A DNA stretch of 25,718 nucleotides from Candidatus Nomurabacteria bacterium. Its GTDB lineage: Bacteria > Patescibacteriota > Minisyncoccia > Phycocordibacterales > UBA9973. The stretch lies in assembly GCA_943359425.1 (NCBI GenBank), contig CALRHN010000002.1, forward strand, positions 1-25,718. The letters run 5' to 3'. Shown here piece after piece: positions 1 through 6,398 of this stretch. The translations under genes and the position numbers were made by a program. The notes beneath the pieces were generated by a model that was not told where the DNA came from, searched no databases, and worked only from the letters and a program-made list of their open reading frames with translations. How positions within the stretch are numbered: position 1 is the stretch's first letter; every line of letters starts with the position of its first letter.

Positions 1-1
1 C

Positions 2-193
2 GTAGCAAAGCCAGATATCGCCTCGTTTCAAGCGCTTTGCGAAATGCTCGATGTGGAACTACCGGAACTCGCTTTCATAGATGATTCGAAGCGCAGCCTC
101 GAGAATCTCGCCGCCGCGGGCGCCTGTCCCATTCTCTATACGGGCTACGACGATCTCGTGAAGCAATTGCGCGAACTCAATATCCTCCCATAA
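2..193 (+). CDS. HAD-superfamily hydrolase, C-terminal 63 residues (5' end outside window)
   Basis: This reading frame is open from the window edge and ends in TAA at 191-193. It shows the C-terminal half of a HAD fold: a K-P-D motif (conserved Lys of motif III) near its start, then F-I-D-D-S (motif IV acidic pair, Mg2+ binding), then the typical helix and a G-A-C-P-I-L-Y strand. HAD proteins of this shape are phosphatases or phosphoglucomutase-like enzymes. The substrate cannot be told from this fragment because the catalytic DxD motif lies upstream of the window. The stop is followed after one base by the ATG of the M24 peptidase, so the two are probably co-transcribed. Confidence 0.75.
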   Translation, partial: VAKPDIASFQALCEMLDVELPELAFIDDSKRSLENLAAAGACPILYTGYDDLVKQLRELNILP

Positions 194-194
194 C

Positions 195-896
195 ATGGCT
201 CTCAAGAAGACAAAAACAGAACTCGCGCATATCGCAGAAGCGTGCAAGATCACTGATGAGATTTTCGCGAAAATTATCGGTGAACTTTTTTCCGCCAGCC
301 GGCGGATCGAAACGGAACGCGAACTCGCTCTCTTTATCCGCCGCGAGATCAAGAACAGGGGACTGCGCGAAGCCTTTCCGCCCATCGTGACGTCGGGTCC
401 GCGCGCGGGCAATGAGATCCATCCGAAACCAACAAAGGAAGTGCTCGCGGGATTCGTCATTCTCGACTTCGGCGTTCGTATTCACGGATATTGTTCCGAT
501 ATGACGCGGACTATTTTCGTCGGTACTCCGACAGCGCAAGACCGTGCTCTCTACGCTCTCGTTCAGAAATCAAAGAATGCGGGAGAAAAAATGGCGAAGG
601 CGGGAGCAAAATGCGCCGCCGCTGACGCGGCGGCGCGAAAAGCCCTCGACAAGTATTCAAAATATTTCATTCACACGCTCGGCCACGGCGTCGGGCGCAG
701 GATTCACGAGCTCCCCCGCATCTATTTCAAACGCACCGCAGACACATTCGAAGAGGGAATGGCAGTTACAGTAGAACCCGGCATCTATATTCCGAAAAAA
801 TTGGGTATCCGCATCGAAGACACATACAGTGTCGGCAAAACCGGCCTGACCGCTCTTACCCGCTCGCCCCAGAAACTCCTCATTTTTAAAAAATAG
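195..896 (+). CDS. M24-family metallopeptidase (Xaa-Pro aminopeptidase / prolidase-like)
   Basis: A 233-residue protein consisting of the pita-bread catalytic domain of the M24 family, which removes N-terminal residues or cleaves Xaa-Pro bonds with two divalent metals. All five metal ligands can be placed: Asp91 (L-D-F-G), Asp102 (C-S-D-M-T-R-T), His164 (T-L-G-H-G-V-G), Glu194 (V-E-P-G-I-Y) and Glu208 (R-I-E-D-T). The N-E-I-H-P-K-P segment near residue 73 matches the substrate-side loop. The creatinase N-terminal domain of full Xaa-Pro peptidases (about 120 residues) is absent, so this is a short, probably cytoplasmic form. The ATG lies one base after the HAD stop, with no Shine-Dalgarno. The gene contains a palindrome at 291-306 and an Ala-codon inverted repeat at 613-636. 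Methionine aminopeptidase is the main alternative; the overall layout and length favour the prolidase branch. Confidence 0.85.
   Translation: MALKKTKTELAHIAEACKITDEIFAKIIGELFSASRRIETERELALFIRREIKNRGLREAFPPIVTSGPRAGNEIHPKPTKEVLAGFVILDFGVRIHGYCSDMTRTIFVGTPTAQDRALYALVQKSKNAGEKMAKAGAKCAAADAAARKALDKYSKYFIHTLGHGVGRRIHELPRIYFKRTADTFEEGMAVTVEPGIYIPKKLGIRIEDTYSVGKTGLTALTRSPQKLLIFKK
291..307. repeat. GC-rich palindrome (TCCGCC/GGCGGA family) inside peptidase gene
   Basis: TCCGCC-AGCC-GGCGGA, a 6-base inverted repeat around a 4-base centre, lies in frame in the M24 peptidase and codes for about residues 33-38. The core is the same as the 18-base palindrome inside pheS (8922-8939), differing at one central base. 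Confidence 0.55.
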
Positions 897-901
897 ATTG
901 A

Positions 902-910
902 TGCTACAAT
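902..910 (+). promoter_or_regulatory. Extended -10 promoter for DUF475 gene
   Basis: TGcTACAAT with the hexamer at 905-910. The ATG of the next gene begins 6 bases after the hexamer, which places transcription start at or next to the start codon (leaderless mRNA). No convincing -35 box is seen. It lies just after the stop of the peptidase. Confidence 0.7.
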
Positions 911-916
911 AAACCA

Positions 917-1837
917 ATGATCATCAGCCTCGTCATCACCGTCCTCGGTCTCGCTCTCTTTGAGACTGTTTCCTCTGTCGACAATGCCATCATCAACGCC
1001 GAAGTCCTCTCGACGATGGGCAAGCCTGCGCGAAAATGGTTCCTGTTCTGGGGGCTCCTCATCGGTGTCTTTCTTGTCCGGGGTCTTCTCCCATGGCTCA
1101 TCGTTTGGTTATTTACTCCGGGCCTCGGACCTCTGCAAGCCCTTACAGCGACGTTTTCCGGCGATCCGGCAGTCCATGCCGCCATCGAATCATCCGCTCC
1201 CATACTTCTCGTCGCCGGCGGAACGTTTCTCATCTTCCTGTTCTTCCACTGGCTCTTTTTGGAAGATAAGCATTTCGGATTGCCTCGTCCGGAACGATTC
1301 TTCTTCCGCAATGGCCTGTGGTTCTATGCCGTCGTCTCCGTCATCCTCGCCTTCATCACATGGTATGCGCTCAAACAGGGAGGCATGATGGCTTTCGGCG
1401 CCGTCATCGGCTCGACGGTTTTCTTCATTACGCACGGATTCAAGCAGAACGCGGAGAAAGACGAACAGGCGCTCAAGACAAGGAAGAATTCCGATTTGTC
1501 GAAACTGCTCTTCCTCGAGATCATCGACGCGACGTTCTCCATCGATGGCGTCCTCGGTGCATTCGCTTTCACACTCTCCGTTCCGCTCATCCTCATCGGC
1601 AACGGCATCGGTGCTCTCGTCGTGCGCAAACTCACGCTCGGCAGTATCGAGCGGATCAAGAAATACGTCTATCTCAAAAACGGCGCCATGTATTCCATAC
1701 TCATTCTCGGCGTCGTCATGCTCTTCGACAGTTTCGGCTTCGACATTCCCGAATATGTTTCGCCGCTCGCGACGTTTGTCGTTGTCGGTTATTTCTTCCT
1801 CAAATCTCATTTCGAGCTCAAAAAGAAGCCAGTCTGA
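917..1837 (+). CDS. DUF475 / TerC-superfamily integral membrane protein
   Basis: A 306-residue polytopic membrane protein. Two acidic motifs within helices identify the family: F-E-T-V-S-S-V-D-N-A near residue 15 and E-I-I-D-A-T-F-S-I-D-G-V near residue 200, the paired pattern of TerC-like and DUF475 proteins in which membrane-buried Asp/Glu are thought to bind or move a metal ion. About seven to eight hydrophobic segments are visible, with a charged cytoplasmic-type stretch (K-Q-N-A-E-K-D-E-Q, about 178-195) in the middle and a basic C-terminus. Function in this family is not firmly established; TerC relatives are linked to tellurite resistance and manganese handling. It has its own promoter (902-910) and appears to be monocistronic, with murC following from another promoter. 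Confidence 0.85.
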   Translation: MIISLVITVLGLALFETVSSVDNAIINAEVLSTMGKPARKWFLFWGLLIGVFLVRGLLPWLIVWLFTPGLGPLQALTATFSGDPAVHAAIESSAPILLVAGGTFLIFLFFHWLFLEDKHFGLPRPERFFFRNGLWFYAVVSVILAFITWYALKQGGMMAFGAVIGSTVFFITHGFKQNAEKDEQALKTRKNSDLSKLLFLEIIDATFSIDGVLGAFAFTLSVPLILIGNGIGALVVRKLTLGSIERIKKYVYLKNGAMYSILILGVVMLFDSFGFDIPEYVSPLATFVVVGYFFLKSHFELKKKPV

Positions 1838-1862
1838 ACATCTCGCACGGCCACTCTCGGTG

Positions 1863-1871
1863 TGCTAGTAT
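1863..1871 (+). promoter_or_regulatory. Extended -10 promoter for murC
   Basis: TGcTAGTAT, hexamer 1866-1871, with exactly 6 bases before the murC ATG at 1878. This predicts a leaderless transcript. No Shine-Dalgarno lies in the gap. Confidence 0.7.
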
Positions 1872-1877
1872 GGCAGT

Positions 1878-3209
1878 ATGGATCTCTCGAAAGTACACAA
1901 AGCCTTCTTCGTCGGCATCGGCGGCATAGGCATTTCGGCTATTGCGCGCATGATGATTCTCGAAGGCAAGGCCGTCTCCGGTTCCGACATTGCGGAGAAT
2001 GAAATGGTGCGCGAATTGCGCTCCCTCGGCGCCGATATCGTCATCGGGCAGAGCTTTGATTTGATACCGAAAGACGTCGACCTCGTCGTCTACACGATCG
2101 CCATAAAACATTACGATCTTCCGCTCTACGAGAAAATTCTCGCATCTGGTGTTATTGCGAAGAGTTATCCCGAAATGCTCTCCCTCGTGACGGCAGGGAA
2201 GTATACGATCGCAGTGGCCGGCACGCATGGCAAGACGACGACGACGGCAATGATTGCGAAAATACTGATTGACGCGAAACGCGATCCGTCCGTCATTGTC
2301 GGCTCGCTCCTGAAAGAATACAAATCGAACTTGATCGTAGGGAAGAGCGAACCTGCCCGAATGGACGATGGTCGTCCGGGCGGGTATTTCGTCGTCGAAG
2401 CGTGCGAATACGAGCGGTCATTCCTCAATATCAATCCGACGATTCTCGTCATCACGAATATCGAAGCCGACCATCTCGACTATTATAAAGACCTCGCCGA
2501 TATCGAGAACGCATTCGCGCAACTCGTCGGACAGACGAAAAGTGTCGTCATCTGCAATCCCGCCGATATAAGTACTGCTGTACTAGTACAGCAGTACACA
2601 GGAAAAATCGTGGATTACACAGAATGTCTCGATCGCGTTCCTACTCTTGCCGTTCCTGGCAAACACAACCGACTCGACGCGGCGTGCGCGCTTGCTGTTG
2701 CTGATGTTTTGGGCATCAATGAATTGGAATCAAAAAAAGCCCTCCAGAGTTTCGCCGGCACGTGGCGCAGGCTCGACAAACGGGGCGCGACAAAAAACGG
2801 CACGATAATCTATGACGACTACGCCCATCATCCGACGGAGATCCGCGCATCTCTCGAAGCGCTCCGCGAACTCTATCCAAAAGGCGCGAAGAAAATCCAC
2901 GTCATCTTCCAGCCACATCTCTACAGCCGTACGAAAGCTCTTTGGGACGAATTCGTCACTGCCTTTGACGAAGCCGACACTGTCGCATTGCTCCCGATCT
3001 ATTTCGCCCGCGAAGTTCCCGATCCGAATGTGACGAGCGCGAAACTGCAGCAAGCGATACAGGCCCATCGCGGAGGAGCGGAATCTCTCGAAGATTTCGC
3101 CCAAGCCGACCAGTACGTTTTGGGCCTGAATCTGGGTGAAAACGACGTCCTTGTCACCATGGGCGCGGGCGAAGCCTACAAAGTCGGAGACGTGCTGCTC
3201 ACAGTATAA
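1878..3209 (+). CDS. murC: UDP-N-acetylmuramate--L-alanine ligase
   Basis: Adds L-alanine to UDP-MurNAc with ATP, the first amino-acid step of the peptidoglycan stem peptide, in the cytoplasm. The 443-residue protein has the three Mur-ligase domains: an N-terminal Rossmann-like domain starting F-F-V-G-I-G-G-I-G-I-S (residues 10-20), the ATP P-loop G-T-H-G-K-T-T-T-T (115-123) with the N-I-E-A-D-H-L-D-Y-Y motif near 194-203, and the C-terminal domain with D-D-Y-A-H-H-P-T (313-320) and F-Q-P-H-L-Y-S-R (344-351). Length is normal. The P-x-A-H-H-P version of the third motif and the N-terminal glycine loop favour MurC over MurD/E/F. A perfect 26-base palindrome (2572-2597) is embedded in frame and codes for residues 232-240 of the central domain. 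No other mur genes are in the window. Confidence 0.95.
   Translation: MDLSKVHKAFFVGIGGIGISAIARMMILEGKAVSGSDIAENEMVRELRSLGADIVIGQSFDLIPKDVDLVVYTIAIKHYDLPLYEKILASGVIAKSYPEMLSLVTAGKYTIAVAGTHGKTTTTAMIAKILIDAKRDPSVIVGSLLKEYKSNLIVGKSEPARMDDGRPGGYFVVEACEYERSFLNINPTILVITNIEADHLDYYKDLADIENAFAQLVGQTKSVVICNPADISTAVLVQQYTGKIVDYTECLDRVPTLAVPGKHNRLDAACALAVADVLGINELESKKALQSFAGTWRRLDKRGATKNGTIIYDDYAHHPTEIRASLEALRELYPKGAKKIHVIFQPHLYSRTKALWDEFVTAFDEADTVALLPIYFAREVPDPNVTSAKLQQAIQAHRGGAESLEDFAQADQYVLGLNLGENDVLVTMGAGEAYKVGDVLLTV
2572..2597. repeat. 26-base perfect palindrome inside murC
   Basis: The left half GTACTGCTGTACT (2572-2584) is followed directly by its exact reverse complement (2585-2597), with CTAG at the centre. 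It is read through in frame as S-T-A-V-L-V-Q-Q-Y. A perfect palindrome this long is not expected by chance and is unrelated in sequence to the other palindromes in the window. Confidence 0.85.
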
Positions 3210-3212
3210 ATA

Positions 3213-3221
3213 TGCTACTAT
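3213..3221 (+). promoter_or_regulatory. Extended -10 promoter for unknown gene at 3242
   Basis: TGcTACTAT, hexamer 3216-3221, just past the murC stop. The ATG at 3242 is 20 bases downstream, so this transcript would have a short A-rich leader of about 14 bases, without a Shine-Dalgarno. Confidence 0.65.
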
Positions 3222-3241
3222 GAAGATAAACTAAAAAAACT

Positions 3242-3958
3242 ATGATAGAAAAAAACTTCCATACATCTTTCCTTGGAGGCGGAGAGTCTCAGATTGTCCG
3301 CCATGAACGAGTCGAGCAAGAATACGCCGTTTTTCGAGCCGAACAGGAAAAACACAAGGATTTCCTTCTTTCGACATCATCGAAAAAGGAACTCAAGTCC
3401 ATTGCTTTGCCGGTGCGAGAAGAGGTGCGGGACAGTGCAGGCATTCTTTTCCGCGAACGAGTTGCCGAAATCAAACAGATGTCCAAGTCGCTCGAGCTCC
3501 CTGACGCTACGGGCTTGGGGTACTATCTCGATGAGATCAGCGAATACATCGAAACCCCTCTCATCAAGGATGCTTTGACGACGACCGAGCGTAAATCCAT
3601 GGTTATCGGTCTCAACAAAACCATCCATGGTCTTGCTCGTTTTTACGGACACAGCGCATTGGCGGGCAATACTATGGCGCACATCATGAACATCTATGAG
3701 GTGAATCTTGCGAAAGGCGCCTATGGAATTCCTCCGGAAAATATTCCCGAAACCGTTACAACTGATTTCAAGCAAATAGACGGCTATAGTTCCATGAACA
3801 GCAAAAAAATTATGGATCTTTTCGCGGGAGAAGCATCGCCGTATGCCGGTATGACCACCGAAGAGAAGGAAGAACTTTCTCTTCACGTGAAGAAATTTTG
3901 TCGCGATGTTATTGAAGGACTGCATCACTATTTCACTTCTTTGGACAAAAAGAGTTAA
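3242..3958 (+). CDS. Protein of unknown function, helical, cytoplasmic
   Basis: I do not recognise this 238-residue protein. It has no signal peptide and no membrane segment. It is rich in Glu and Lys, and most of it reads as amphipathic helix: a charged stretch at about residues 20-75, a D-A-T-G-L-G-Y-Y-L-D-E-I-S-E-Y segment near 88-102, and a C-terminal helix with E-E-K-E-E-L-S-L-H. It ends with F-T-S-L-D-K-K-S. It is transcribed alone, from the promoter at 3213-3221 to the terminator at 3963-3997, and its base composition is like that of its neighbours. The well-formed promoter and terminator argue that it is a real gene. Confidence 0.8.
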   Translation: MIEKNFHTSFLGGGESQIVRHERVEQEYAVFRAEQEKHKDFLLSTSSKKELKSIALPVREEVRDSAGILFRERVAEIKQMSKSLELPDATGLGYYLDEISEYIETPLIKDALTTTERKSMVIGLNKTIHGLARFYGHSALAGNTMAHIMNIYEVNLAKGAYGIPPENIPETVTTDFKQIDGYSSMNSKKIMDLFAGEASPYAGMTTEEKEELSLHVKKFCRDVIEGLHHYFTSLDKKS

Positions 3959-3962
3959 TTAG

Positions 3963-3997
3963 AAAAACAGTCGGAACAATTGTTCCGACTGTTTTTT
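3963..3997. terminator. Rho-independent terminator, perfect inverted repeat
   Basis: A 34-base perfect inverted repeat centred between 3979 and 3980: A-tract, ACAGTCGGAACAA, its complement, then six T. It lies 5 bases after the stop of the unknown gene. The A-tract on the other side makes it look bidirectional, although no minus-strand gene faces it. Confidence 0.9.
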
Positions 3998-4022
3998 GCT
4001 TCTTGTGCCATTCGTTCTAGCG

Positions 4023-4030
4023 GCTATAAT
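4023..4030 (+). promoter_or_regulatory. -10 promoter for helicase gene (leaderless)
   Basis: GCTATAAT, with the consensus hexamer TATAAT at 4025-4030, and exactly 6 bases to the ATG at 4037. A weak -35 (TTGTGC, 4003-4008) is possible with 16-base spacing. This spacing decides the start codon: in-frame start codons upstream of 4037 lie before or inside the promoter or in the terminator. Confidence 0.7.
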
Positions 4031-4036
4031 GAGTCC

Positions 4037-5902
4037 ATGCATGACGAACGGTTCAAACAAGAATACGACAGACTCAACCCTGCCCAAAAAGAAGCGGTAG
4101 ACACGATCGAAGGTCCCGTTATGGTAGTCGCGGGTCCAGGTACGGGCAAAACGACAGTGCTCGTGCTTCGCATCGCCAATATTTTACAGAAAACGGATAC
4201 GGCACCGGAGCAGATTCTTGCTCTCACATTTACCGACGCGGCTGCGACGAATATGCGCCGCCGTCTCGCTGACCTCATCGGAGCGGCGGCATATCGCGTG
4301 CGTCTCTCCACATTCCATTCGTGGTGCCAAGAAATTATCGACACGTATAGCGAATCATTCCCCGACATCATCGGTGCGCGGGCGATAGGGGACGCGGAGA
4401 AGATACAGCTTCTCGACGGCATCATGGATGATCTCGACCTGCCGCTCTTGCGTCGTAACGGTTCCGTGAATGCGTACACGAAAGACGTTGCGAAAGCTAT
4501 TTCAGATATCAAGCGCGAAGGCGTCGAGCCGGAGCATTTTCAAGAACTCTTGAGGCAAGACCTAAAGAGTTTCGATGCAAAAATAATAGACAAGAACCGC
4601 GACCTTGCCGCAATCTATGCCGAATATGAAAAGAGATTATCGAAAACAAAGCGCTACGACTTTGACGACATGATCGTCGAAGTGCTTCGCGCTATCCGTA
4701 ATGACGCCGATCTGCGCGCACGGTTGCAGGAGGAATACCAGTACGTTCTCGTGGACGAGCACCAGGACACGAACAATGCGCAGAATGCCGTCATCGAGAC
4801 GCTCATGAGTTTCTACGAGAATCCCAACCTTTTCGTCGTCGGCGACGAGAAGCAGGCCATCTTTCGCTTCCAGGGCGCCTCGCTCGAGAATTTCTACTAT
4901 TTCCGCGACCACTACAAGAATGCGAAGATGGTCAAACTTTCCGAGAACTATCGTTCGCATGGAGCGATTCTCGAAGCCGCTGGTGGACTGCTCGGAAAGG
5001 GGACTCTGACGGCGAACAAAAAAACTGAAGCGAAGGAGACGATTTCATTTGCATCATTACCGACAACCGAACTCGAACGTTATTTTGTCGCGAAAAAAAT
5101 AAAAGATTTGATTGCTGGCGGTACCCCAGCCGAAGAAATTGCCGTGATTTATCGCGACAACAAATATGCCGGAAAAATGTCGGTCATGCTCTCTCGCATG
5201 GGCGTGCCGCACAGAGTGGAAGGCAAGGAAGATCTCTTCCGTGAACCCGATGTCCGTGCGACCATCGTTATACTCCGCGCCATCCACGAATTCGGCCTCG
5301 ATGCACCTCTCGCCGAGGCCATCATGTTGCCGACGTCCGGCATTGCGGCCATAGACGCCGCGCGTATCACGCGCTTTGCCCATGAGAATTGGCGTGAAGG
5401 GTTCGGTATTTGGGATGTACTTACTAATGACAAACTTCTTGCCCAAGCGAAAGTTGGCAAGCCCGAAACGGCAAAATCGTTCGCGCAGTTTTTGAACCGC
5501 ATGCATGAGATGAGTCAGGAAACAGACCTCTGCACGCTTGTCGAAGCCGTAATGAAAGAATCTGGAATACTTTCTCGTGCGACGGATTCTACAAATGTTC
5601 TCAGGCGTTTTTCATCGATTCGCGCATTTATGAAAATAATAGAAGAAACGTGCGAAGCGATTTCTAACGCAACGCTCCGTGATCTCTTTGCAAAAATAGA
5701 AACCATGGAGCGCCATGGTCTCGCGCAGAAACGCACTCGTGCGCGCAAAGACGGCTTTGTCCGTCTCATGACAGCTCACGGCGCCAAAGGCCTCGAATTC
5801 GAGCACGTCTTCATCATCCATGCCATGGACGGCATCTGGGGTGGGCGGCGGAAAGTCGAAAAAGTGCCGGTGCTGGAGGAGATTTATACTCTGTCCAAAT
5901 AG
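4037..5902 (+). CDS. UvrD/AddA-type SF1 helicase, N-terminal part (split; lacks motif VI)
   Basis: A 621-residue ATP-dependent 3'-5' DNA helicase of superfamily 1A, truncated at its C-terminus. Visible motifs: Q-motif region N-P-A-Q-K-E-A near 14-20, Walker A G-P-G-T-G-K-T (33-39), motif Ia L-T-F-T-D-A-A-A-T-N-M (63-73), Walker B V-D-E-H-Q-D-T (239-245; His where Phe is usual), V-V-G-D-E-K-Q-A-I-F-R-F-Q-G-A (motif III), E-N-Y-R-S-H (motif IV) and T-A-H-G-A-K-G-L-E-F-E (motif V, 579-589). It stops about 35 residues after motif V, just before the expected motif VI. That motif and the nuclease domain resume at 6399. The two parts would join naturally as ...Y-T-L-S-K / I-L-D-K-K-D-E-N-E-A-D-E-R-R. 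A REP-like repeat (4544-4572) is read through in the accessory domain. Without motif VI (arginine finger) this part should not hydrolyse ATP normally alone; it may pair with the second part or be a relic. Confidence 0.9.
   Translation: MHDERFKQEYDRLNPAQKEAVDTIEGPVMVVAGPGTGKTTVLVLRIANILQKTDTAPEQILALTFTDAAATNMRRRLADLIGAAAYRVRLSTFHSWCQEIIDTYSESFPDIIGARAIGDAEKIQLLDGIMDDLDLPLLRRNGSVNAYTKDVAKAISDIKREGVEPEHFQELLRQDLKSFDAKIIDKNRDLAAIYAEYEKRLSKTKRYDFDDMIVEVLRAIRNDADLRARLQEEYQYVLVDEHQDTNNAQNAVIETLMSFYENPNLFVVGDEKQAIFRFQGASLENFYYFRDHYKNAKMVKLSENYRSHGAILEAAGGLLGKGTLTANKKTEAKETISFASLPTTELERYFVAKKIKDLIAGGTPAEEIAVIYRDNKYAGKMSVMLSRMGVPHRVEGKEDLFREPDVRATIVILRAIHEFGLDAPLAEAIMLPTSGIAAIDAARITRFAHENWREGFGIWDVLTNDKLLAQAKVGKPETAKSFAQFLNRMHEMSQETDLCTLVEAVMKESGILSRATDSTNVLRRFSSIRAFMKIIEETCEAISNATLRDLFAKIETMERHGLAQKRTRARKDGFVRLMTAHGAKGLEFEHVFIIHAMDGIWGGRRKVEKVPVLEEIYTLSK
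4544..4572. repeat. REP-like hairpin inside helicase reading frame
   Basis: The stem GAACTCTTGAGG pairs with CCTAAAGAGTTT around the loop CAAGA (11 pairs plus a G-T pair, one mismatch). Bases 4548-4572 (25 bases) are identical to the reverse complement of 7450-7474, the left end of the transposase element. Bases 4553-4569 are identical to 8161-8177 at its right end. It is translated as L-R-Q-D-L-K-S-F in a loop-prone stretch between two helices of the 1B/accessory region. Confidence 0.85.
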
Positions 5903-5904
5903 CG

Positions 5905-5931
5905 TTGACTTCTTTATGGGGGGGCTAGAAT
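5905..5931 (+). promoter_or_regulatory. -35/-10 promoter with seven-G spacer, upstream of inserted gene
   Basis: TTGACT (5905-5910) and TAGAAT (5926-5931) are separated by 15 bases that contain a run of seven G (5918-5924). Two more G would give the optimal 17-base spacing. The -35 box starts 2 bases after the helicase stop. A purine-rich AGAAGGAAAG lies at 5944-5953, too far (about 17-20 bases) from the ATG at 5970 to be an ordinary Shine-Dalgarno. Confidence 0.55.
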
Positions 5932-5969
5932 AGGCCTATTACTAGAAGGAAAGATAAAGAATAAAATAT

Positions 5970-6371
5970 ATGAACTTAGAATTTAAACCTGTTAATAAAG
6001 AGGAAAAACGAGAACCCGCGAATCTTGAAGAGGCCAAGGAAGTGATTAAGAACCTTGAAGATAAGTATTCCGGATTAAAGAAGCGATTCAATCGTGTTGT
6101 TGGGTGGCTTGGAGCGGCAGTAGTTCTTACGGGGAGCCTCGCAGGAGTTGAAAGCACACAGAAAGAAAATATAAGCAGTAAGCTCACTAACTTGAAGGAA
6201 GCAATATCTATATATCAAGAGCGAGGAGAGGACCTTGATCGCATGCGAGCAGAAAAACCAGCAGGTGCAGTCTATCAAGAATCGCAAAATCTGGCATACG
6301 CACAGGCAGTGGCAGATTTCGACAATGCGGATTCACACATTAACTCGATACTTAGTGAGCTTGGCAAATAA
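5970..6371 (+). CDS. Small coiled-coil / single-membrane-segment protein (in helicase insert)
   Basis: I do not recognise this 133-residue protein. The N-terminal 40 residues are highly charged and look like a coiled coil (E-E-A-K-E-V-I-K-N-L-E-D-K-Y). A hydrophobic stretch at about 43-60 (V-V-G-W-L-G-A-A-V-V-L-T-G-S-L-A-G-V) would cross the membrane once, and a second helical region at about 62-95 and 105-131 follows. There is no cleavable signal peptide, so the N-terminus probably stays in the cytoplasm. It resembles no homing endonuclease, maturase or transposase, so it does not explain how the segment was inserted. It lies in a different frame from the upstream helicase part. Low GC and AT-rich codon use set it apart from its neighbours. 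It ends in TAA immediately followed by a second TAA. Confidence 0.7.
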   Translation: MNLEFKPVNKEEKREPANLEEAKEVIKNLEDKYSGLKKRFNRVVGWLGAAVVLTGSLAGVESTQKENISSKLTNLKEAISIYQERGEDLDRMRAEKPAGAVYQESQNLAYAQAVADFDNADSHINSILSELGK

Positions 6372-6383
6372 TAAAGACAGGCA

Positions 6384-6392
6384 TGTTAAGAT
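6384..6392 (+). promoter_or_regulatory. Extended -10 promoter for helicase-nuclease C-part (leaderless, GTG)
   Basis: TGtTAAGAT, hexamer 6387-6392, with exactly 6 bases before the GTG at 6399. The layout is the same as that of the leaderless promoters at 902, 1863, 4023 and 7481. A TTGGCA at 6361-6366 could act as a distant -35 but its 20-base spacing is poor. Confidence 0.5.
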
Positions 6393-6398
6393 TAGTTA

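Larger units (their letters stand above)
5903..6398 (+). other. AT-rich segment separating the two helicase halves
   Basis: About 500 bases lie between the stop of the helicase N-part and the GTG of the C-part. Hand counting gives about 41% GC for 5941-6400, while flanking helicase sequence is clearly above 50%. The segment carries its own promoter, one small gene (5970-6371), tandem stop codons after it, and a promoter for the downstream half. No clean target duplication or terminal inverted repeats were found, so the exact boundaries and the mechanism of arrival are unknown. Confidence 0.65.

Noticed and set aside
613..636. A 10-base perfect inverted repeat (GCGCCGCCGC around TGAC) in the M24 peptidase gene as another inserted palindrome
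   Set aside because: It codes for an Ala-rich stretch (C-A-A-A-D-A-A-A-R) that fits the normal length and residues of the family here, so GC-rich alanine codons explain it as well as an insertion.
5701..5718. ACCATGG/CCATGGT inverted repeat in the helicase gene
   Set aside because: Only 7-base arms, not shared with another site in the window, and the encoded residues need no insertion to explain them.
4037..5902. Helicase N-part called simply as a pseudogene
   Set aside because: There is no frameshift or internal stop, all motifs up to V are intact, and the missing part is present and intact downstream with its own apparent promoter; calling it dead is not yet justified.
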